Assembly: GCF_027580225.2 (NCBI RefSeq) | Contig: NC_073341.2 | Location: 12,248,001-12,312,000 of the forward strand | Source: Misgurnus anguillicaudatus | Taxonomy: Eukaryota; Chordata; Actinopteri; Cypriniformes; Cobitidae | Direction: 5' to 3' | DNA: 64,000 nt | Part shown: one piece after another, positions 56,991-64,000 of the stretch | Layout: every line of letters begins with the position of its first letter | How positions within the stretch are numbered: the first letter of the stretch is position 1 | Position numbers and translations under genes: made by a program | The notes under the pieces: model-generated | Databases searched by the model: none | The model's input: only the letters and a program-made list of their open reading frames with translations | What the model was told of the DNA's origin: nothing

Positions 56991-57882
56991 GCATCAAACA
57001 TACCACGTTATATTTAAAGAATGATCATGCAACTTTTACGCATGTCAGGTAATCTGTAAATGCAAAAAACCTGTTTCAATTGCTGTTTCTTAATATATTC
57101 CTTGTTGGAATTGTCTGAAAAACCACCTAAAAAAAAAAACATCTAGGGTAAATTTTTTTCGCAATATACTTGATGGAAGTAGGCGCATTTTTAATTTGCA
57201 ATTTAAAGAGTAATGGAAACACAGGTGGTGAAATGTAAAAAGAGTTTACAGTTTTACCGTAAAAAAACACATTAAAAAAAAACCAAATGGCCATTTTAAA
57301 GCTTCTTCACAGTCACTTCAGATAGCAAAGATAAGAGAAGCATGGAGGAAATCCAACCCACATCTTTAATGGAATCTGTAAAAGAACTCACATATGACAA
57401 CAAAGTACTTCAACAACAATGTCTTACAGACAAATGATTGAATGCTGAGTCTTAAAGCTGTTCTTTATCTGTTCAGGATGCCTTTAATGAAAACATGTGA
57501 TCTTTAACTATACACTCTTCAACCTCTTTTGTAATTTTGACCATGTGAATCTGCAAAAAAAGCTAGTGTCAGCTAGTGTAAAAGAGCAAAGGGGTTTTCT
57601 TAAGTATAGGAACTTTGAAAGGAGTTCCCCTTATTTAAGCAAGTTAAAGTCAATTTATATACAATGACTGGAATGTAAATAACTTGGAGTTTTTTTTAAC
57701 TTAACGGAATGCTTTTCAAATCCAAATCTATTAAAATGACTTGTATATTGCAAAGATTTGATTTGATTAATGATAAGGGAGCAGTCAGTGACTCCCTCAC
57801 CAACTATACTTTTAGTAAACAGTTTTGCACAGGCAAAGCAGGAGATAAGGATTTCTGACTGACGATGATGTTGCCGCGGATA
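56991..57882. other. No gene or repeat recognised
   Basis: Non-coding sequence. Confidence 0.45.
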
Positions 57883-58148
57883 CACTCTAAAAACAAACCC
57901 TTCTAAATAGCACTAAAAGTGGTTCTTGGCTCGTGAACCATTTTAAGTGCCATATAGCACCCATGAAGTACCTGTGTAGCACTTAAGGTGCTATGTAGAA
58001 CCATATGTGGTGCTTTAGTGGTGTTATAAGACCCCTGGTTCTTCATAGGTGCTTCACAGGTGCTATAGAGCACTAAAAATGGTTCCTCAATGATTACGAG
58101 CCAAGAACCACATTCAGTGCTATTTAGCACCGTTTGTTTTTAGAGCGT
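57883..58148. repeat. Foldback MITE with CTCTAAAAACAAAC arms
   Basis: ACACTCTAAAAACAAACCC on the left and GTTTGTTTTTAGAGCGT on the right are inverted. The inner stem pairs GTGGTTCTTGGCTCGT with ATTACGAGCCAAGAACCAC. Confidence 0.88.
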
Positions 58149-58317
58149 ATGGTAGGAGGTGGGAGGCACAAATCCATTAATAATGTTTGCAGTTGGAGAC
58201 ACCAGCTGTAAGTCCGTTGGACTTGTGTGCATGGCAAAGGAGTTCACGAATGTACCTGATAGTTAATGAGAAATAAGTTAAAATTTTGCTCTAAAAGTTA
58301 CCCAACAAACTAGGAAT

Positions 58318-58860
<543 letters not shown>

Positions 58861-58868
58861 TTAGGAAT

Positions 58869-60280
58869 GCTTGTTAAGGGCTGATTTGAAGACTCTACAT
58901 AACAGTAAAAAGCAAAAAACATGGGGTAGTTGTTGTTTAAAGGGACTTCTTAGCTATTCTGTTGGCTTGTATGCTAAATTTAATCAAAACTGTCTCTTAA
59001 GTTACAATATTTTTTGAAATGATGTCCTTTCAACTAAAATTACAATGTCACTATGGGTTTATGTCAGCTTTTAAATAGAGTGAACAAAGTATTTCTTTTC
59101 ATAATGCAAGCAGGTTGTCACAAATTCACAAATAGAGCAATATTTATGTTTCATGTTGTATTGGTTTGATATTTTCTTGTTGCCTTTTAATTGTTTTTCA
59201 TTTTGTTGTTTTGTGATCCATAACTATTTAAAGTATTCTTATGGTTTTGTTAACAGGTTTTAAATTATAATCTTAAATTATCCAAAAGTCATACCCAAAC
59301 AAAAATGTACTTTATTTCGAAATAAACCTGACTATAGTGAAATGTACTGCATGTTTGACTGTCTCCACAAAGTTACAGATTGTCTATTTATTGCGATTTT
59401 AAATGATGTACTAACCCACAAAGCATTTCTTGTGAGATCTGCCCGTCTTTAACCGTGACTGTGCTGACTGAGCATTTACTCACGCTCAGACTTCAGCGTC
59501 ATCACGCGTGCGCTACTGCACGTGCGCAGTGCTCGAGCTCTTTGCGAGTTTCTAGACGCGCTTAAAGTCAACAGTGATGGGTTTCCATGAGCTACATGTA
59601 AATAACAACGCAGTTTATCTCCCAGTCATAGACAATTCCGCGTGCTTAAACAACAATAGCGCCCTTGTTGTAGTGTAATGAGTACAGCAAAATGCCATTG
59701 AGATAAAAAAACGAGGCATTTGAATAACTTCAAATGTTATTGCTCAAAGACGTTTAAGTAAAACAAAGAACGCAATACATTTGACTAAAACGCGCGTGCG
59801 GAAACTGTTGCAACACAATACACGGATTACTACATTAAACAAAAGGGTAAAGAAAAACAAGCTGCCTTATTTGCCAATAGTAAAAAGATAATAAACTCAT
59901 TGATACGTCAGTGCATTAGAAATGATCAGCTTTGTGCCAATATTAGCCCATTTATTACATCTGTGACATTGGAAAAGTGGATCCTAACGCACTGGGTGAG
60001 ACCGAGCTTCATGTAGTTGTCAATGATTGTCAAAAAAATCATACAAAACTGTTCACTTATTGTGACGTTATGAATGAGCTCCATGCAAGTGATGTGGACA
60101 CGCATGGACACCTTTATCATTTGTATAGAACAACACCGTGCGGATGTGAGCGTTTTCCCAAGCACCTTTCCCAACTCAAAAGGAAAGGCTAACTTTACGC
60201 AATATGTAATTCCTAACCGCGCCGAGAAGCCTATTTAAATGACACGGATCAATGAATAAAAGTTTGCCGTGAGAGCGCGT
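58869..60280. other. 5-prime flank of the gene at the right edge
   Basis: AT-rich up to about 59440, then CpG-containing patches (GCGTGCGCTACTGC, ACGTGCGCAG near 59507-59530). A 71-codon frame at 59977-60192 on the + strand ends ahead of the promoter and has no recognised domain. Distal regulatory sites may be here but none can be proved by eye. Confidence 0.4.
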
Positions 60281-60286
60281 GCTGTG

Positions 60287-60330
60287 ATTGGGCTGAACGG
60301 AGGGCTCGTGATGCTCGGGCACATATAAAG
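60287..60330 (+). promoter_or_regulatory. Core promoter: inverted CCAAT box and TATA box
   Basis: ATTGG (inverted CCAAT) at 60287-60291 lies 33 bases ahead of TATAAAG at 60324-60330. The surroundings are CpG-rich (GAGAGCGCGTGCTG, GGGCGACCTGCGC). A start of transcription is expected near 60354-60362, giving a leader of about 125 bases without any ATG before 60483. The layout points to a regulated, single-start promoter for the exon downstream. Confidence 0.75.
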
Positions 60331-60482
60331 GGCGACCTGCGCTCCTGTCATGCACGCCGCCGGGAGAAGGAACTGATAAAGAGACTGGCCACATCACGCG
60401 CATTTTGCCAACCAAGTCACCGCGAGACAGAGATAAAGGAGCTCCTCTAATTCAATCAAAAGCCAGTGTCATTTAGTAAGAG

Positions 60483-60597
60483 ATGCCGCTAAGGACCGGA
60501 CTTTTGCTTCTCGCCGTTCTCATCGCCTCCGCGTATGAACTGGATCACAACGAATCCTATTCGCCCAGGAGAGCACGCTTCTCCGCCAACAGCCCCT
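60483..60597 (+). CDS. First coding exon of an unidentified secreted protein (partial gene)
   Basis: The exon encodes 38 residues and one base of codon 39. Residues 1-17 form a signal peptide: short basic n-region (MPLRTG), a Leu/Ala/Val/Ile core, and an ASA cleavage site before Tyr18. The mature part has an N-glycosylation sequon NES at residues 23-25 and an RRAR motif at 29-32, a minimal furin-type RxxR site. The start is fixed: TAG and TAA stand in frame just upstream, the -3 base is a purine, and no ATG lies between the predicted transcription start and 60483. The exon ends at 60597 before GTAAGT (phase 1), common after a signal-peptide exon. Reading on would hit TAG two codons later, so the intron is required. 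The remaining exons lie beyond the window. The family is unknown; a basic cluster, then Ser and a possible Cys, is faintly like R-spondin N-termini, but this is too little to name it. Confidence 0.72.
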
Positions 60598-61488
60598 GTA
60601 AGTAGGAACCGATCGGGAAATAACGAGCCGGTTTGATTCTGACACGCACGCATAGGGTTTAATTTCATGCTTGGTGAAGGGTAGATGCTGGGAGCTCCTA
60701 CTGAGCTGTCATCTCCTCTGTGACTGAGCTTTTCATCCATTGCATCTATTGACCGGCTCAGTGACAGATGTATCAAATAGCCTCAGTGAATATCATCTTC
60801 ATCCTTTGAGCCTGCATATAGCCGGCATACTCTAGGCTATAGATCACGCGCCTTTGAGGATTCATCTTAGCGGATGATGGTGATGATGAGAACTTGCATG
60901 ATGCATTGAATGCGCGATGAATGAATGTGAATTATATTCTGCTGCGTCTTAAAATCAGTTTGGTGGCTTTCATTGTTTCTGGTGTGCTGGTGGCTTACTT
61001 CTGATAGACTTTTTGTCTATTGGACGGATCAGATTTATTGATTTTTTGCAAAATACCCCACACTGTGGCGTTTAAATACCTGTTTAAAAAGTGATACAGA
61101 TGCTTTCGTTTTTTTTAATCTGGAAAGTACTTTCCAAATAGATTTAGGATGTGGATGTTTAGTGTGAATCTGGGTTAATCGTTTTCAGTAAACCACCGAG
61201 TGATTTTCTGGAAAATGAGGACTAGAGAGTAAATATAAAACGTTTTCCTCAGTGGGGTCATTATCATGCTCAGCATAGCTCAAGGGTGCTCAGACCAGCT
61301 GCTGGAAAAACTACAGTACCTTCCTGCAAAGTTTGGTTTCAGCTTTAATCAGACACACCTGAACCTGCTAACCAAAGTCTTATGGTTTATTTCAACCTTT
61401 AATAAAGCAGATCTCCAGCAGCATGATGTTCGGCAAAATGTTGCTGAACACCCAGACTCCTGTAGCTTTCACTTATTAATACTCGCAA

Positions 61489-62010
61489 AATGATTAATCG
61501 CGACTAATCGTTTGCAGAATAAAAGTTTTTTTTACATCATATATGTGTGTGTACTGTGCAAAATAATAATGTATGTATAAATAAATGAATACAAACACAT
61601 TCATGTATATATTTAAGAAATATTTATGTATATATATAATTTATATTATATATAATTATAAATATTTAATACATAAATAGATTTTTTTTCTTAAATTATA
61701 CATGCATGTGCGTGTACCTGGTTATTATCAAGATAGGAATACCAGTAAATTTGTGACCTCATGGGGACATTTTGAGGTACCCATGAGGAAACAAGCTTAT
61801 AAATCAAACAGAATGATGTTTCTTGAAAAGCTAAGGTACAAGAAAGTTTTCTGTAATGGTTGGGGTTAGGGTTTGGGTTAGTGGAAGGGAGTGTATTTAT
61901 ATATGTGTGGGTGTGTATTATAGGTAATTATTACACACACGTATATATGATGTAAACAAAAACTTTTATTCTGCAAACGATTACTCGCGATTAATCATTT
62001 TGCAGCCCTA
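61489..62010. mobile_element. hAT-type MITE of the 58318 family, degraded and interrupted
   Basis: ATGATTAATCGCGACTAATC and GCAGAATAAAAGTTTTTTTT on the left pair with CAAAAACTTTTATTCTGC and GCGATTAATCATTTTGCAGC followed by CCTA on the right. The left terminus GGGCTG is missing. A foreign stretch at about 61715-61905 (GGGGACATTTTGAGGTACCC, GAGGAAACAAGCTTATAAAT, GGGTTAGGGTTTGGGTTAG) looks like another nested fish repeat. Confidence 0.7.
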
Positions 62011-62029
62011 CATCTAGTCCACATTTTTA

Positions 62030-62205
62030 AAAAAAATTGGTCCCAAGCTGTCATTGGGGCAGCACCCTTTAAAAATGCCCTAATACTGTATGTACCATTT
62101 ATGTAAATATAGGTACCGATATGCACTATTGGTACCAATTTGAACACTTTAGGTTTTGAAAGGGTACCGCCCCAGCTAGGAACCATTTTTTTGACAGTGT
62201 ATTCA
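62030..62205. repeat. GGTACC-type foldback element, copy 4
   Basis: CAAGCTGTCATTGGGGCAGC on the left, GGTACCGATATGCACTATTG in the middle, and GGGTACCGCCCCAGCTAGGA with TTGACAGTGTA on the right. Confidence 0.7.
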
Positions 62206-62329
62206 CAGGTGGAGGGTGTTGGAGGCTGTGCAGTTAGTTTACAAATCACTCGCCTCTATAATTTATATTAGAGGGTGAAACAGATTATTTAATCAACAGT
62301 GTGCAAACTTGAAAGGACCTGGTGCTATT

Positions 62330-62925
62330 CACTGTCAAAAAATTGCTTTAAAGCTAAATCTTTTCTGTCGCTGAGGTGGTACCCTCTAAAAGTTCATTTT
62401 TGTACCTTTAAAGGGACACTCCACTTTTTTTGAAAATATGCTAATTTTTCCGCAATTGAAAGTTACCAAGGGGACCATGTTACGGCAGCAAAGTCCTTGA
62501 TTATTACGCCAGATTGAGAGTATAGTTTCTAGCCATATCGGTCTAGAAAATCTCAACTTTTAATTTTCTGTCCACAGTGTAACTACAGAAAAGTCAAGTT
62601 TTAATTAGGAAAAAGGTCTAAACTCTTTGGTTATATTCAGCGTGATGCTAATGGTCTAATAAAATTAAATGGACTGTGCTAACTGTGCTAAAAGTGGTAG
62701 CACCAGACCCGGAGATCGGCTGAATGGATTCCAAAACGGTAAAAATCAAATGTTTAACTTTAGGGGAGCTGGAAAATGAGCATCTTTTAAAAAAAAAAAG
62801 TGGAGTGTCCCTTTAATGTCTATACAACGAAATGAAATAATGTACCTTTTGTGTACATATAAGGACCAATTTTGTACCAGTTACAAAATATACCTTTAAA
62901 GGTACACAATATATCCGTAAAGGGA
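62330..62925. repeat. GGTACC-type foldback element, copy 5, split by a TTAA MITE
   Basis: CACTGTCAAAAAATTGC, GAGGTGGTACCCTC and TTTTTGTACCTTTAA lie left of the insertion. AATGTACCTTTTGTGTACAT and AAATATACCTTTAAAGGTAC lie right of it. Confidence 0.65.
62412..62812. mobile_element. TTAA-flanked T2/Kolobok-like MITE 8
   Basis: TTAA-AGGGACACTCCACTTTTTTT on the left and AAAGTGGAGTGTCCCT-TTAA on the right (62408-62411, 62813-62816). It sits inside the GGTACC element, having used its internal TTTAAAG as target. The 401 bp are non-coding. Confidence 0.9.
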
Positions 62926-64000
62926 TAGAATAATGTCAGTAGTTAATATGCTGTGGTGAATCGCTTGTCCGAGTGTCAAATAGTGGGCCGTGTGTGGTAT
63001 GGGACATTCAGTTCCGTTCTGTCTTTGGTTGGGACGTGAAAACCTTTGTCAGACTCTGCTTGGTATTTGCATAACTTACTGTTGTACTTAGTTGCTAGGG
63101 AGATATGAACTGACTCAGTGCTTTTGAGACAAAGAGACAGTGGTGCACCAATAATTTTAAAAAGGCCAAGATGGACAATATATATACATACTTTGCGTAA
63201 CAAAAATAGTTTGGTGACGTCTTCCAAAAACACGTGTCCAAAGTCATTTTTATTTAGAAGTAAAGGTTTTAGTTATTGTGCGTAAGTATTGATATACATT
63301 TAAGGTGAATTGTTTTTGTTGGTGTACCACTGAGATTAAACAGCACTTTTTACAACCGGTCTTTATCTCGTATTATTTGAAGGCTTCCTCGTCCCAATGA
63401 TGATGTCATTAGATGTGTGTCGACAGGAATGTGATAAAATCACGGATGGGTAGATAATGTCTTCAAATAATAAACAAAAAGGCCAGCTGTAAATGAGTGA
63501 ACTCTACCTGACATATTAAGACAATGGCAGTGCAGTCTCCGAAATCTGCCGGGTACAGCTGAGTCATGCGCCAGGGCCACGGGTTCAAGTTTGGGTCATG
63601 CGCTCTGCCAGTTGAAATCCGAACAGGTAGCAATGTTAGTGTAGAAATGAATTATTCATAACAACAATTCATCCTAATAGTCTGTATGGAAAAATGTAAT
63701 ATCACCCGTGAAGAAATGTGCGTAGGGGCTCTGATAACCGACCCAGTTGTGGTTTTATCGCACTTGATGCTGCCCGAGTGAGAGAGAGAGAAAAGGCAAG
63801 CACAAGACCGTGCATTGTCTATTGATGGGTTTTTTCTGTGAACTCATATTAGTTTTGACCTGTCAGGGCTCATCACCGTACCCTGAAAATTATTAGATTG
63901 AGCTGGCCAAGTTGTGTTCAAGTTTCATTAGTCGTAATATATCTAATCATCATGCCTGTTTTCCATTGCAATACAATAAGTGCTCTATGAAAGCATCAAA
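62926..64000. other. No exon or repeat recognised
   Basis: Intronic sequence with a short GA run near 63781-63793. Confidence 0.45.

Larger units (their letters stand above)
60598..64000 (+). other. Intron 1 of the secreted-protein gene (partial)
   Basis: Starts with GTAAGT at 60598. I saw no convincing coding exon up to 64000. It contains the repeats listed next; the 75-codon frame at 61266-61493 and the minus frames have no motif. Confidence 0.5.

Overview
The window reads as vertebrate intergenic DNA from a teleost fish, most likely a cyprinid. The base composition is AT-rich. Almost every recognisable unit is a fish-type mobile element: short non-autonomous hAT elements, TTAA-flanked foldback elements, Tc1/mariner relatives, a tRNA-derived SINE and a SINE with a 5S-rRNA-like head. 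Microsatellites of (GA)n, (TA)n, (GT)n and an AATAG pentamer also occur. No bacterial or viral gene organisation, no CRISPR array and no intact transposase were found.

Only one host gene start can be supported. It lies at the right edge on the + strand: an inverted CCAAT box, a TATA box, a leader without ATG of roughly 125 bases, and a first coding exon (60483-60597). That exon encodes a signal peptide and ends at a GTAAGT splice donor. The rest of the window (60598-64000) would be intron 1. The protein is secreted but not identified.

Layout: 1-16300 is dense in hAT elements, several with perfect 8-bp target duplications, and in two-layer nests. 16300-24700 holds foldback elements and a 0.7-kb inverted-repeat element. 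24700-31550 holds a hAT element, TTAA elements, a tRNA-type SINE and a nearly full-length broken Tc1-like transposase. 32750-35610 holds more foldbacks. 36035-37645 is a four-layer nest in a dead DDE transposase. 40600-42760 is an AATAG-type satellite hit by two insertions. 45900-48010 holds a GGGCTCTAT element and a second transposase remnant split by a 400-bp element that carries a THAP-like remnant. 48300-54110 is a near-continuous mosaic of elements. 54110-60200 is mostly unique sequence with a few foldbacks and a hAT element swollen by (TA)n.

The general pattern is layered insertion. Many families are present at two or more copies in the window, so element boundaries, target duplications and order of insertion can be read by eye. 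Eight unrelated-looking elements share the same outer signature, TTAA followed by AG(G), which points to one transposition machinery moving many different cargoes. I saw no convincing undescribed system. The most interesting items are that cohort, the four-layer nest, the THAP-bearing two-copy family and the three hAT elements filled with different short subterminal repeats. Family names are from memory of sequence style; no database was searched.
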